Assembly: GCF_013375155.1 (NCBI RefSeq)
Contig: NZ_JABXOF010000003.1
Location: 434,001 to 498,000, forward strand
Source: Serratia ureilytica
GTDB lineage: Bacteria; Pseudomonadota; Gammaproteobacteria; Enterobacterales; Enterobacteriaceae
DNA: 64,000 bases
Direction: 5' to 3'
Below the pieces are notes generated by a model, which did not search any database, had not been told where the DNA came from, and saw only the letters and a list, made by a program, of their open reading frames with translations. Below, one piece after another: positions 1 through 8,993 of this stretch (its first letter is position 1; every line of letters starts with the position of its first letter). Made by a program: the position numbers and the translations under genes.

Positions 1-5
1 GATGT

Positions 6-1721
6 TCAGATTTCCAGATTTACGCTAAAACCCGCGGTCGCACCGGAGGTATGGAACCCTGCGGGCTTGTAGAGCGGCACGCCGGCAAACAGGTCATAGC
101 TGAATCGCCCCCACAGCGCACCGCGCACACCGAGCGCACTGCCCGCCAACTGATGCCCCACCAGGTAGCGGGTGCCCGGGCCGTCCACCCGGCCGTAGTC
201 GGCAGCCATATACAGTTCGTGCCCGCGAGAAAACGCATTCCAGGCGATTTCGTTGCGCCACAGCAGCCCTTTTTCGCCGGACAGCATCTGCTCGCCGTCA
301 AAGCCGCGCACCGTGTAACGCCCGCCAATGGCCATCCGCTCCTGCGGCGTCAACGCATTCTGGCTCCACTGGCCCCGCACACTGGTATAAACCCGCCAGG
401 GCTGCTCACCCCAGAAGAAAGGCCGGTTGATACCCAGGTCGCCGAGCAAAATGCCTGTACGCGCACTGCCTTCGTGACGCGATTCTTCCGGCGCAGGCAA
501 GGCATTGAACGCCCCGGTACCGCGGCGCCAGCTGATATTCGCATCCAACGTGGTGGTACCGAGGTAACTGCGCTGGTTAAGCCCCAGCTCCCAGCCGGCG
601 GTCCGGCGTTTTTGCGACGCAATATCAACGTCGTCCACGGCGTTAGTGGAATGTTTGCGGTAGCCGCGCAGGTTAAGCGTTAACTTGTGCGACTGGTCGC
701 GGTACAGCAATCGGGAAACGGTCAACTGAATGTTGTCGCTCTTGCCGCTATAGCGCAGCACCTCGTTGGCGTTAGGGATGTTCTGATGGTAGGTGTAGTC
801 GTTGTAATTGGCCGAGAAGGCCCAATATCCCACCGGGAAGAAGTAATTCAGCGTATGTGAACGGTTGCCAAACGGCCCGTGCTGAAACACATCCTTGCCG
901 ATGTTGGCGTAGAAAAGGTCATTTTGCGCAAACGGCGCATCGAGTGCCAGAGTGGCCGAACCGAGATAGCGCCCGGTACTTTTGGAGCCGCTGTCGTCCA
1001 GCCCCAGGCTGAGCCGCACCGGCCGCCCCTCGTGCCAGTTGACCTGCAGATCGCTGGTGGCCTCTTGGGCACCGGGTACGATTTTGATGTCGGCACTGGC
1101 GCTGGGCACTCGTCTAAAGTTCTCCAGCCCCTGTTCGATATCACGCAAGTTAAGGATATCACCGTGTGAGGCCGGAATAGCGTTCCATATCCGTCCCCGC
1201 CAGGAGACCGGTTCCTCGAAACGGATATCACCGATGCGCCCCGGTTGCAACGTCAGCGTCAACACGCCTGTAGTCAGGTCCTGCTCCTGCGCCATTACGC
1301 GTGTAGTGACATAGCCTTTCGCCAGTATGACGTTTTGCACCTTGCTGATGGCAAGCGCAATGCCCTGGCCGCCCAAACAGCGGCCTTCGGCATCTGCTGC
1401 TGCGCCCAACGCCCACTGAAAGCGATCGGCAGACTCCCCGTCCAACGCTAGCCGGTTGATGATGAAACAAGGGCGTTCATCGATTGGGTAATTGGGCAGC
1501 ACAACGTCGGGACGGGAAAGGCGCGCATCGGCCTGCGGGGCATTTTGCTGTTGCAGGGCACGCTCGCGCTCCTGCTGGCGCTGCTGTTCGCGGGCATCAA
1601 TGGACGCCATACCATCGCTGGTAGCCGCCGAAGCGGAAAACAGGGGTACAACGCCTATCAATAATCCCGACAGCCCACAGCGGATAGAATAGAGTAAAGC
1701 ACGAGCATTATCTGAGCGCAT
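6..1721 (-). CDS. Two-partner secretion outer-membrane transporter (TpsB; ShlB/FhaC/CdiB family)
   Basis: 571-residue Omp85-superfamily transporter that should export a large TpsA exoprotein across the outer membrane. An N-terminal signal-like stretch (about residues 10-33) is followed by a Gln/Arg-rich helix and linker (45-65), two POTRA-like domains (about 83-165 and 165-235) and a C-terminal beta barrel. The barrel contains the VRGF motif of loop L6 and ends in an aromatic/aliphatic barrel-type C-terminus. The stop codon lies at the window edge, so the TpsA partner, expected immediately downstream on the minus strand, is not visible. It could be a haemolysin (ShlA), adhesin or contact-dependent inhibition (CdiA) type; this cannot be decided from TpsB alone. 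The upstream DNA is AT-rich compared with the backbone. Confidence 0.9.
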   Translation of the reverse strand: MRSDNARALLYSIRCGLSGLLIGVVPLFSASAATSDGMASIDAREQQRQQERERALQQQNAPQADARLSRPDVVLPNYPIDERPCFIINRLALDGESADRFQWALGAAADAEGRCLGGQGIALAISKVQNVILAKGYVTTRVMAQEQDLTTGVLTLTLQPGRIGDIRFEEPVSWRGRIWNAIPASHGDILNLRDIEQGLENFRRVPSASADIKIVPGAQEATSDLQVNWHEGRPVRLSLGLDDSGSKSTGRYLGSATLALDAPFAQNDLFYANIGKDVFQHGPFGNRSHTLNYFFPVGYWAFSANYNDYTYHQNIPNANEVLRYSGKSDNIQLTVSRLLYRDQSHKLTLNLRGYRKHSTNAVDDVDIASQKRRTAGWELGLNQRSYLGTTTLDANISWRRGTGAFNALPAPEESRHEGSARTGILLGDLGINRPFFWGEQPWRVYTSVRGQWSQNALTPQERMAIGGRYTVRGFDGEQMLSGEKGLLWRNEIAWNAFSRGHELYMAADYGRVDGPGTRYLVGHQLAGSALGVRGALWGRFSYDLFAGVPLYKPAGFHTSGATAGFSVNLEI

Positions 1722-1984
1722 CCTTGGCTCCTCACTGTTACTTATAGTTATTTATCTAACCAAAATCATAAGTTACGTAAATTAATGTAAATAAACTTAC
1801 TCTTGGGCGAATTATGAGCTTCGAGGGAGAAAAATCAACAGCTTTATGGCACTGCGGTTCACAAAACCATAAGGGAGACGGCGGCATGAGAAGAATGGCG
1901 AAACTGCGGAAGGATGACGCCATGATGCGTCATCCTTTAAAATTAATTGTCGATCGGGAAGAAAATTAACACATCAGGCCGTTA
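1722..1984. other. Intergenic region between tpsB and fsaA
   Basis: About 260 bases, markedly AT-rich near 1740-1830, which suits the tpsB promoter on the minus strand. It contains a strong inverted repeat (1911-1936) and a possible 27-codon plus-strand ORF (1886-1969). No recognised gene is seen. Confidence 0.5.
1911..1936 (+). terminator. Perfect 10-bp inverted repeat, terminator-like
   Basis: The arms AGGATGACGC and GCGTCATCCT surround the loop CATGAT and are followed on the plus strand by TTTAAAATT. It lies downstream of fsaA (minus strand), but the T-rich side faces plus, so its role is unclear. Confidence 0.4.
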
Positions 1985-2650
1985 TCAGCTCAACAAATTG
2001 CTGCCGAACGCCCCTTGCCAATCCTGTTCGAATTTCTCGACTGCGGCCTGCACTGCCGGCGCATTCAGGAACTGCTCCGCGACGTCCACCGGCAGCGTGA
2101 TGGCCTGGCAGCCCGCCAACAGGCACTCCAGCGCCTGGCGCGGCGTTTTGAAACTGGCGGCCAGCACCTGCGCCGACGGCGCATGCAGGCTCAACAGCTG
2201 CTGCAGCTCGTGCACCATTTCGATGCCGTCGCCGCCCTGCGCGTCCACCCGGTTGACGTAAGGCGCCACATATTCCGCCCCGGCCAAGGCCGCCAACAGC
2301 CCCTGTGCAGCGCCGTACACCGCGGTGCCCAACGTCGGAATGGACATCGTTTTAAGCTTCTTGATCGCCGCCAGCCCTTCGGCGGTCGCCGGGATTTTCA
2401 CCACCAGCCCCGGTACCCGCTGGCTGAGCAGCGCCGCCTCCGCCACCATACGTTCCGCATCGGTCGCCATCACCTGTGCAAACAGCTTGCCGGTGCCGCC
2501 GAGGGCGTCGCGCAGCGCGGGCAGCACTTCCCAGATCGGCTTGCCTTCCTTCGCCAAGATGCTCGGGTTGGTGGTGACGCCGTGCAGCGGCAGAATGCGC
2601 GCCAGGCGTTTTACCGCGGTCACATCGGCGGTATCGAGATAAAGCTCCAT
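1985..2650 (-). CDS. fsaA: Fructose-6-phosphate aldolase (transaldolase-like)
   Basis: 221 residues, close to the 220 of E. coli FsaA. It reversibly cleaves fructose 6-phosphate to dihydroxyacetone and glyceraldehyde 3-phosphate through a Schiff-base lysine, which is Lys85 here in [10 protein letters not shown]. The family stretches GVTTNPS (24-30), [12 protein letters not shown] and [11 protein letters not shown] are present. A start six codons upstream is possible, but the ATG at 2650 has AGGAG six bases before it and matches the family N-terminus (MELYLDT). It is divergent from ybiYW, the same arrangement as in E. coli, which hints at a shared metabolic role that is not established. Confidence 0.93.
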   Translation of the reverse strand: MELYLDTADVTAVKRLARILPLHGVTTNPSILAKEGKPIWEVLPALRDALGGTGKLFAQVMATDAERMVAEAALLSQRVPGLVVKIPATAEGLAAIKKLKTMSIPTLGTAVYGAAQGLLAALAGAEYVAPYVNRVDAQGGDGIEMVHELQQLLSLHAPSAQVLAASFKTPRQALECLLAGCQAITLPVDVAEQFLNAPAVQAAVEKFEQDWQGAFGSNLLS

Positions 2651-2723
2651 CACGGACTCCTGTGTCATGTTCTGTAGGCGGATTCAAACTCTGATCATCA
2701 TAGGGCAAAAACCGCGCTAACTT

Positions 2724-2765
2724 TTGATCAAAATCAATTCAACTTTCATTCGAAACATCTTTAAT
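2724..2765 (+). promoter_or_regulatory. FNR box and -10 element of the ybiYW promoter
   Basis: 2724-2737 reads TTGAT-CAAA-ATCAA, a perfect match to the FNR consensus TTGATnnnnATCAA. TTTAAT at 2760-2765 would serve as the -10 of a start near 2772. That places the box centre (2730.5) at -41.5, the classic class II activator position. This predicts oxygen-repressed expression of the glycyl radical enzyme genes. The box may also influence divergent fsaA. Confidence 0.75.
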
Positions 2766-2799
2766 GGCGAAAGATACAGCAACGCCAAACGGGTGACTC

Positions 2800-3699
2800 A
2801 TGATCTTCAATGTGCAGCGCTACTCGACCCATGACGGCCCGGGCATCCGCAGCGTGGTCTTTTTAAAAGGCTGCCCGCTGAGCTGCCGGTGGTGTCAGAA
2901 CCCGGAAAGCCGCTCGCGCCACGCAGACCTGCTGTTTGACGAACGTCTGTGCCTGAGCGGCTGCACGCTGTGCGCCGAGCGTTGTCCGCAAGGGCTGCAA
3001 CGCACCGACGGGCCGCTGACGCTGCAACGCGAGCTGATTAGCGCAGACGATTATGCCGCCCTGGCCGCCGCCTGCCCGACCGGCGCACTCAGTCTGTGCG
3101 GCAGCCCGATCAACCCCGACGATATCATGGCCGAGGTGATGCGGGATAAGCCTTTCTACCTGCGCAGCGGCGGCGGTTTAACGCTGTCCGGCGGCGAACC
3201 CTTTATGCAGCCGGACATCGCGGCGGACCTGCTGCGGCGCGGCCGCGAGGCCGGCATCCACACCGCCGTCGAATCCTGCCTGCACGTCCCATGGCGTTAT
3301 ATCGCCCCTTCGCTGCCGTGGCTGGATCTGCTGCTGGCCGATCTCAAACACACCGACGAAGCGCGCTTCAGAGCCTGGACCGGCGGTTCCGCCCGCCGGG
3401 TGATGAGCAATTTTCGTCGGCTGGCGGCGCACGGCGCGCAAATGACCGTACGCGTGCCGCTGATCCCCGATTTCAACGCAGATCGCCGCTCTGTCCGTGC
3501 CATCGTCGACTTCGCCGCCGACGAGATCGGCGTGTCGGAGATCCACTTTCTGCCGTACCACACGCTTGGCATCAACAAGTACCACCTGCTCGGCGAATCC
3601 TACCGTGCCGCCCGCACGCCACTGGACGCACCCGACCTGCTGGCCTTCGCCGAAGACTATGCCGGCGCCAAGGGCCTGACCGCCATTTTGCGAGGATAA
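2800..3699 (+). CDS. ybiY: Glycyl radical enzyme activating enzyme (radical SAM), YbiY type
   Basis: 299 residues. The radical-SAM cluster motif is C-PLS-C-RW-C (about residues 25-32), in a sequence close to E. coli YbiY from its first residues ([17 protein letters not shown]). A ferredoxin-like insertion follows, with cysteines in [13 protein letters not shown] and a second set in [12 protein letters not shown]. The SAM-binding GGE motif is in LTLSGGEPF. It should generate the glycyl radical on the enzyme encoded next door; ybiW starts 4 bases after its stop, so the two are co-transcribed. The reaction is oxygen-sensitive, in line with the FNR box upstream. Confidence 0.93.
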   Translation: MIFNVQRYSTHDGPGIRSVVFLKGCPLSCRWCQNPESRSRHADLLFDERLCLSGCTLCAERCPQGLQRTDGPLTLQRELISADDYAALAAACPTGALSLCGSPINPDDIMAEVMRDKPFYLRSGGGLTLSGGEPFMQPDIAADLLRRGREAGIHTAVESCLHVPWRYIAPSLPWLDLLLADLKHTDEARFRAWTGGSARRVMSNFRRLAAHGAQMTVRVPLIPDFNADRRSVRAIVDFAADEIGVSEIHFLPYHTLGINKYHLLGESYRAARTPLDAPDLLAFAEDYAGAKGLTAILRG

Positions 3700-3703
3700 C
3701 ACC

Positions 3704-6136
3704 ATGACCACGTTGGATTTGACTACCCTGAGCGCCCGTATCCAGGCGCATAAGAATGCGCTGATTCACATCGTCAAACCGCCGGTGTGCACCGAACGCG
3801 CGCAGCACTATACCGAGGCCTATCAGCAGCATCAGGACAAGCCGCTGCCGGTGCGCCGCGCCCTGGCGTTGGCCAACCATCTGGCGAAACGCAGCATCTG
3901 GATCGCCAACGACGAGCTGATCGTCGGCAACCAGGCCAGCGAGCTGCGCGCCGCGCCGATCTTCCCCGAATACACCGTCGGCTGGATAGAAAACGAAATA
4001 GACCAGTTGGCCGACCGGCCGGGCGCCGGTTTTTCGGTCAGCGACGAGAACAAGGCAATTTTGCATCGTCTGTGCCCCTGGTGGCGCGGCCAAACGGTGC
4101 AGGATCGCTGCTACGGCATGTTTACCGACGAACAAAAGGCGCTGCTGGCCACCGGCATCATCAAGGCCGAGGGCAATATGACCTCCGGGGACGCCCATCT
4201 GGCGGTCAACTTCCCGCTGCTGCTGGAGTTAGGCCTCGATGGCCTGCGTGAAAAGGTGAACGCGCGCCGCAGCCGCCTGCGTCTGACCGAGTGGGAAGAT
4301 CTGCACAAGGCGCAGTTTCTCAACGCTATCGATATTGTGCTGACGGCGCTGAGCGAACACATCTTGCGCTTCGCTCGCCTGGCGCGCGACATGGCGCAAA
4401 ACGAAGCCCGCGACTGGCGGCGCGCCGAGCTGCTGGCTATCGCAGACAACTGCGACCGGATCGCCCATCGCCCGCCGCAAACCTTCTGGCAGGCGCTGCA
4501 GCTGTGCTATTTCATCCAGCTGACGTTGCAGATCGAATCCAACGGCCATTCGGTTTCCTTTGGCCGCCTCGATCAGTATCTCTATCCCTGGTATCGGCGC
4601 GACGTGGAGCTGGAGCAAAACCTGGCGCGGGAAGACGCCATCGAGCTGCTGCACAGCTGCTGGCTGAAGCTGCTGGAGGTCAACAAGATCCGCTCCGGCT
4701 CGCACTCCAAGGCCTCCGCCGGCAGCCCGCTGTACCAGAACGTTACCATCGGCGGGCAAAAACTGATCGACGGCCGGCCGTGTGACGCGGTCAATCCGCT
4801 GTCCTACGCCATTCTCGAATCCTGCGGCCGCCTGCGTTCCACCCAGCCCAACCTCAGCGTGCGTTACCACGCCGGGATGAGCGCCGGTTTCCTCGACGCC
4901 TGCGTACAGGTGATCCGCTGCGGCTTCGGCATGCCGGCATTCAACAACGACGAAATCGTCATTCCCGAGTTCATCAAGCTGGGGGTCGAACCGCAGGACG
5001 CTTACGACTACGCCGCCATCGGCTGTATCGAGACCGCCGTCGGCGGCAAATGGGGCTATCGCTGCACCGGCATGAGCTTCATCAACTTCGCCCGCGTGCT
5101 GCTGGCGGCGCTGGAACAAGGCCGCGACGCCACGTCCGGGCAGATTTTCCTGCCGCAGGAACAGGCGCTGTCCAAAGGAAACTTCGCCGATTTCGAGCAA
5201 GTCTTAACCGCCTGGGATCGGCAAATCCGCTACTACACGCGCAAGTCGATCGAGATCGAGTGCGTGGTAGACAGCGTGCTGGAGGAGAACGCCCACGATA
5301 TCCTCTGCTCAGCGCTGGTGGATGACTGCATTGAACGCGGCAAAAGCATCAAACAAGGCGGCGCCAAATACGATTGGGTTTCCGGCCTGCAGGTCGGCAT
5401 CGCCAACCTGGGCAACAGCCTGGCGGCGGTGCGCAAACTGGTGTTCGACCAAGGGGCGATCGGCCAGCAGCAGCTGGCGACGGCGCTGGCCGAAGACTTC
5501 GCCGGGCTGGATGGCGAACAGCTGCGCCAGCGGCTACTCAACGCCGCGCCCAAATACGGCAACGACGTGGACGACGTCGATCGGCTGCTGGTGCGAGCCT
5601 ATCAAACCTACATCGAGGAACTGAAGCAGTACCGCAACACCCGCTTCGGCCGCGGACCGATCGGCGGCGGCTACTACGCTGGCACCTCGTCGATTTCGGC
5701 CAACGTGCCCTTCGGCGCCGCCACCCTGGCCACGCCGGATGGGCGCAAGGCGCACCAGCCTCTGGCGGAAGGCGCCAGTCCGGCGTCTGGTACGGACCAC
5801 CTGGGGCCAACGGCGGTGTTCAATTCGCTCGCCAAGTTGCCGACCGAGGCGATCCTCGGCGGCGTGTTGCTCAATCAAAAGCTGAATCCAGCGACGCTGG
5901 ACAACCCGCGCGATCGGGAAAAGCTGATGCTGATGTTGCGCACCTTCTTCGAGAGCTATCGCGGCTGGCATGTGCAGTACAACATCGTGTCGCGCGAAAC
6001 GCTGCTGGCGGCGAAGCAACACCCTGACCAATATCGTGATTTAGTGGTTCGCGTAGCTGGCTATTCCGCCTTCTTTACCGCATTATCCCCTGAGGCGCAG
6101 GATGATATTATTGCGCGCACAGAACATACTCTTTAA
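3704..6136 (+). CDS. ybiW: Glycyl radical enzyme of the pyruvate formate-lyase superfamily, YbiW type
   Basis: 810 residues, the same length as E. coli YbiW. The glycyl radical loop RVAGYSAFF is present, with the glycine near residue 786. The active-site cysteine is Cys441 in the motif GCIE. The Cys-x-Glu arrangement is typical of glycyl radical dehydratases and lyases rather than of true pyruvate formate-lyase, which has two adjacent cysteines. The natural substrate of this branch is not known to me. GAGG lies about eight bases before the ATG. It is paired with its activase ybiY and divergent from fsaA. Confidence 0.92.
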   Translation: MTTLDLTTLSARIQAHKNALIHIVKPPVCTERAQHYTEAYQQHQDKPLPVRRALALANHLAKRSIWIANDELIVGNQASELRAAPIFPEYTVGWIENEIDQLADRPGAGFSVSDENKAILHRLCPWWRGQTVQDRCYGMFTDEQKALLATGIIKAEGNMTSGDAHLAVNFPLLLELGLDGLREKVNARRSRLRLTEWEDLHKAQFLNAIDIVLTALSEHILRFARLARDMAQNEARDWRRAELLAIADNCDRIAHRPPQTFWQALQLCYFIQLTLQIESNGHSVSFGRLDQYLYPWYRRDVELEQNLAREDAIELLHSCWLKLLEVNKIRSGSHSKASAGSPLYQNVTIGGQKLIDGRPCDAVNPLSYAILESCGRLRSTQPNLSVRYHAGMSAGFLDACVQVIRCGFGMPAFNNDEIVIPEFIKLGVEPQDAYDYAAIGCIETAVGGKWGYRCTGMSFINFARVLLAALEQGRDATSGQIFLPQEQALSKGNFADFEQVLTAWDRQIRYYTRKSIEIECVVDSVLEENAHDILCSALVDDCIERGKSIKQGGAKYDWVSGLQVGIANLGNSLAAVRKLVFDQGAIGQQQLATALAEDFAGLDGEQLRQRLLNAAPKYGNDVDDVDRLLVRAYQTYIEELKQYRNTRFGRGPIGGGYYAGTSSISANVPFGAATLATPDGRKAHQPLAEGASPASGTDHLGPTAVFNSLAKLPTEAILGGVLLNQKLNPATLDNPRDREKLMLMLRTFFESYRGWHVQYNIVSRETLLAAKQHPDQYRDLVVRVAGYSAFFTALSPEAQDDIIARTEHTL

Positions 6137-6186
6137 ACCTTTGACTCTTAGTGGCCGCGCCTTGGCGGCCGCATCATCAGGCCGAT

Positions 6187-6933
6187 ATGAATTTACGACA
6201 ACAGACCATATTGCAGTTGGTTAACGATCGCCGGCGGATCAGCGTCAATGAGCTGGCGCGCGCCTCGGGCGTATCGGAAGTCACCATCCGGCAGGATCTC
6301 AACCTGCTGGAAAAACGCAGTTATCTGAAACGGGTACACGGTTCCGCCGTGGCGTTGGAGAGCGACGACGTCGACGCTCGCATGATGTCCAATTTCACCC
6401 TCAAACAACGATTGGCACAGTACGCCGCGGCGCAGGTCAACGACGGCGAGACGATCTTTATCGAAAGCGGCAGCGCCAACGCCCTGCTGGCGCGCTATAT
6501 TGCCGAACGCAAGCGCATTACGCTGATCACCGTCAGCCACTATATCGCCAACCTGCTGAAAGAAACCGACTGCGACGTGATTGTCCTCGGCGGCATGTAT
6601 CAGAAGAAAAGCGAGACCGTGGTCGGCCCACTCACGCGGCTGTGCATTCAGCAGGTGCATTTCAACAAGGCGTTTATCGGCATCGACGGCTTTCAGGCCG
6701 AAACCGGCTTTACCGGCCGCGACATGATGCGCGCCGACGTGGTCAGCGCGGTGCTGGCCAAGGGCGTGGAGAATATCGTGCTGACGGACTCCAGCAAATT
6801 TGGCCAGATCCAACCCAACCCGCTGGCGCAGCCGGGGCAAATCAGCCGGGTGATCACCGATTCACGTTTGGCGCTGGAGTATCAGCATCAGCTGAAACGT
6901 CAGGGCGTACAGGTGGAGCTGGTCAACGAATAA
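6187..6933 (+). CDS. deoT: DeoR-family transcriptional regulator (DeoT/YciT)
   Basis: 248 residues. An N-terminal DeoR helix-turn-helix (about 6-56, with [20 protein letters not shown]) is followed by a sugar-phosphate sensor domain containing the family stretches GGMYQKKSE and LTDSSKFG. It closely resembles E. coli YciT/DeoT, and like that gene it sits just upstream of osmB. It therefore probably belongs to the osmB backbone, and the ybiYW cluster abuts it by chance or by later coupling. Only about 50 bases separate it from ybiW, so read-through is possible. The ATG at 6187 (AGG six bases upstream) is chosen over an upstream in-frame ATG at 6151, on family length. Confidence 0.88.
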   Translation: MNLRQQTILQLVNDRRRISVNELARASGVSEVTIRQDLNLLEKRSYLKRVHGSAVALESDDVDARMMSNFTLKQRLAQYAAAQVNDGETIFIESGSANALLARYIAERKRITLITVSHYIANLLKETDCDVIVLGGMYQKKSETVVGPLTRLCIQQVHFNKAFIGIDGFQAETGFTGRDMMRADVVSAVLAKGVENIVLTDSSKFGQIQPNPLAQPGQISRVITDSRLALEYQHQLKRQGVQVELVNE

Positions 6934-7142
6934 CGCGCCGCGCGGGCCACGCCGCCCGCCGTTTCCCTTGCGCAGCGGGATTTTAAGACTATTTACCTGT
7001 TTATCCTTCCCGAGAAACCTATACTCAGCTTCGGTAACTTTTGGGCCGTAACCCGCTAATTATTCGGCCGTTAACAAAAAATGCCATTTTTTATATCGAT
7101 ACCGTATGGGAATCAACAGCAGGCCTGATTTATGGTTAACGC

Positions 7143-7150
7143 CTATACTT
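7143..7150 (+). promoter_or_regulatory. Sigma-S-like extended -10 of osmB
   Basis: CTATACTT, about 40 bases before the osmB start, fits the sigma-S preferred -10 (CTATACT). A second CTATACT occurs at 7019-7025. OsmB is a stationary-phase and osmotically induced lipoprotein in E. coli, so a sigma-S promoter is expected. Confidence 0.5.
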
Positions 7151-7191
7151 ATAGGGCACTTCCATATAGCCAATGCTAAGGAGAAGTCATT

Positions 7192-7410
7192 ATGATGATT
7201 ATCAATAAACGTTTCGCCACCGCCGCTCTGGCTCTGACTCTGGCGTTTTCACTGAGCGCCTGTTCCAACATGTCCAAACGCGATCGCAACACCGCTATCG
7301 GCGCCGGCGCCGGTGCAGTCGGCGGTGCAGTGCTGACCAACGGCAGCGCTTTGGGCACGCTGGGTGGGGCTGCGGTGGGCGGCATCATCGGTCACCAGGT
7401 TGGCAAATAA
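7192..7410 (+). CDS. osmB: Osmotically inducible lipoprotein OsmB
   Basis: 72 residues. The lipoprotein signal peptide has lipobox LSAC (Cys24), and a glycine/alanine-rich glycine-zipper segment follows (about 36-70). AAGGAG precedes the start. Start codons at 7192 and 7195 are both usable. Its position between deoT and the convergent yciH/pyrF pair is the same as in E. coli. Confidence 0.9.
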   Translation: MMIINKRFATAALALTLAFSLSACSNMSKRDRNTAIGAGAGAVGGAVLTNGSALGTLGGAAVGGIIGHQVGK

Positions 7411-7442
7411 CCTGCCCGATGCTCCTCCGCCGACGGGCGGGC

Positions 7443-7461
7443 AAAAGCGCCTCGGCGCTTT
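7443..7461 (+). terminator. Hairpin downstream of osmB
   Basis: AAAGCGCC and GGCGCTTT form an 8-bp stem with almost no loop (about 7 bp with a CTCG tetraloop). There is no long T tract, so it is only a candidate terminator for osmB. Confidence 0.4.
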
Positions 7462-7559
7462 GACGTATTAACCAATAACGATGATTTCAGGTCTGTTTTA
7501 CTTTAAGTCTATAGTTCTTTCGCCGTTAACGGGTTAACCCCCGGCAGCAACAACCTCTA

Positions 7560-7590
7560 GCCATGCCGCAGCATTGCACTGCGGCATGGC
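7560..7590. repeat. Perfect 12-bp stem-loop beyond the yciH stop
   Basis: GCCATGCCGCAG and CTGCGGCATGGC are separated by seven bases. It lies 9 bases past the end of yciH on the minus strand and probably protects or terminates the pyrF-yciH mRNA, although no T tract follows in either direction. Confidence 0.6.
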
Positions 7591-7598
7591 GATTCGCC

Positions 7599-7925
7599 TC
7601 AACCGCCCGCCAGTTTGACCTTCATGCCTTTGGCTTCCAGCAGCTGTTTGAGCAGATCGCGTTTATCGCCCTGGATCTCGATGACTCCCTCTTTCACCGA
7701 GCCGCCGCAGCCGCATTTCTTTTTCAGTTCGGCCGCCAGTTTGTCGAGCGCGGCATCATCCAGATCGACGCCGGTAATCAGGCACACGCCCTTCCCCTTG
7801 CGGCCGCTGGTCTGGCGCTGGATGCGCACGACGCCATCGCCCTTGGCGCGTTGCGGTTTAACCTCTTCCTGCTTGATGCGACCGGTGTCCGTGGAATACA
7901 CCAGACGGCTGTTATCGTCATTCAT
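7599..7925 (-). CDS. yciH: SUI1/eIF1-family stress translation factor YciH
   Basis: 108 residues, the same as E. coli YciH and nearly identical in the core (GDGVVRIQRQTSGRKGKGVC and KKKCGCGGSVK). It has the eIF1/SUI1 fold. In E. coli it is described as an inhibitor of translation initiation during stress. AGGAA precedes two adjacent ATGs (7928 and 7925); the second gives the family length. It starts 11 bases after the pyrF stop, in the same operon. Confidence 0.9.
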   Translation of the reverse strand: MNDDNSRLVYSTDTGRIKQEEVKPQRAKGDGVVRIQRQTSGRKGKGVCLITGVDLDDAALDKLAAELKKKCGCGGSVKEGVIEIQGDKRDLLKQLLEAKGMKVKLAGG

Positions 7926-7935
7926 CATCGCTTCC

Positions 7936-8664
7936 TCAGGCCAAAGAGGCGCGGATCGCGCGCAGCGTCGCGGCCGGATCCGCAGATTGGGTGATCGGAC
8001 GCCCAATCACCATATAGTCCACGCCGGCGGCCTGCGCCTGCACCGGCGTCATAATACGACGCTGATCGCCCGCCGCGCTGCCTTCAGGGCGGATCCCCGG
8101 CGTCACCAGTTGGAAAGCCTGCCCGCAGGCGGCCTTCAGGCGCTGCGCTTCGTGTGCCGAACATACCACGCCGTCCAGCCCGCAGTCGCGGGTCAGGCGC
8201 GCCAGGCGCTCGGCGTGTTCTGCCGGACTGGCCTCGATGCCGATGCCGCGAAGGTCTTCCGCTTCCATGCTGGTCAGCACCGTGACGGCGATCAGCAGCG
8301 GCGCATCCGCCCCGTATGACACCAGCGCTTCTTTAGCGGCGGTCATCATGCGCGCGCCGCCGCTGGCATGCACATTGACCATCCAAACGCCCAGCTCGGC
8401 CGCTGCGGCTACCGCATGCGCCGTGGTATTGGGAATATCGTGGAATTTCAGGTCAAGAAATACGTCGAAGCCGCGCCCGTGCAGATCGCGCACCAGCTGC
8501 GGCCCAAACAGCGTGAACATTTCCTTGCCCACTTTCAGCCGGCAGTCTTGCGGATCGATACGGTCGGCGAACGCCAGCGCAGCGTTCTTATCGGCGTAAT
8601 CCAACGCCACAACGATTGGAGATGATTTTAAGTCATTGTTATTAGTGTTATTTTCAGACTTCAT
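7936..8664 (-). CDS. pyrF: Orotidine 5'-phosphate decarboxylase
   Basis: 242 residues. It catalyses the last step of de novo UMP synthesis. The catalytic DxKxxD motif is seen in [12 protein letters not shown], with substrate-binding VVALDY at the N-terminus and the phosphate-binding TPGIRPEG and VIGRPIT loops. AAGG lies about eight bases before the ATG. Upstream in E. coli is lapB; here two extra genes (8994-9726, plus strand) separate pyrF from lapB. Confidence 0.96.
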   Translation of the reverse strand: MKSENNTNNNDLKSSPIVVALDYADKNAALAFADRIDPQDCRLKVGKEMFTLFGPQLVRDLHGRGFDVFLDLKFHDIPNTTAHAVAAAAELGVWMVNVHASGGARMMTAAKEALVSYGADAPLLIAVTVLTSMEAEDLRGIGIEASPAEHAERLARLTRDCGLDGVVCSAHEAQRLKAACGQAFQLVTPGIRPEGSAAGDQRRIMTPVQAQAAGVDYMVIGRPITQSADPAATLRAIRASLA

Positions 8665-8993
8665 TTCTTCTACCTTCTGTAAAATGGAGATAATCAGGGA
8701 CTCACCCGCGAAACTGACCGCCGCATTCTACATGCCAGGGGCCAGAAATCCCAGCCGCAGCGCGCACCGGCGCTCTGTCATGTTACCTTGCGTCTTTGTC
8801 ATGGCGCGTCAACGTAAGCGCGTCAGCAATAAACCACGCAGCGTAAAACGCCGTAAAGATGCGTAAATTATCAATCAAATATTTTGAACCACTTGCTCAG
8901 CATTATCAGATTTTCAATCGGCCCAGATGCTTTATTATTCACCACATCGGAAGCGAATGGCTTCCTTCCTAAATAAACAGACTGGAGTCACTC
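8665..8993. other. Intergenic region between divergent pyrF and the DUF1471 gene
   Basis: About 330 bases that must hold both promoters. A 21-codon ORF rich in Lys and Arg (8801-8866) has no ribosome binding site and is not accepted. No other structure is recognised. Confidence 0.4.

Noticed and set aside
8801-8866. 21-codon basic ORF upstream of the DUF1471 gene
   Set aside because: Its Lys/Arg-rich peptide looks suggestive, but there is no ribosome binding site and it sits in a promoter gap.
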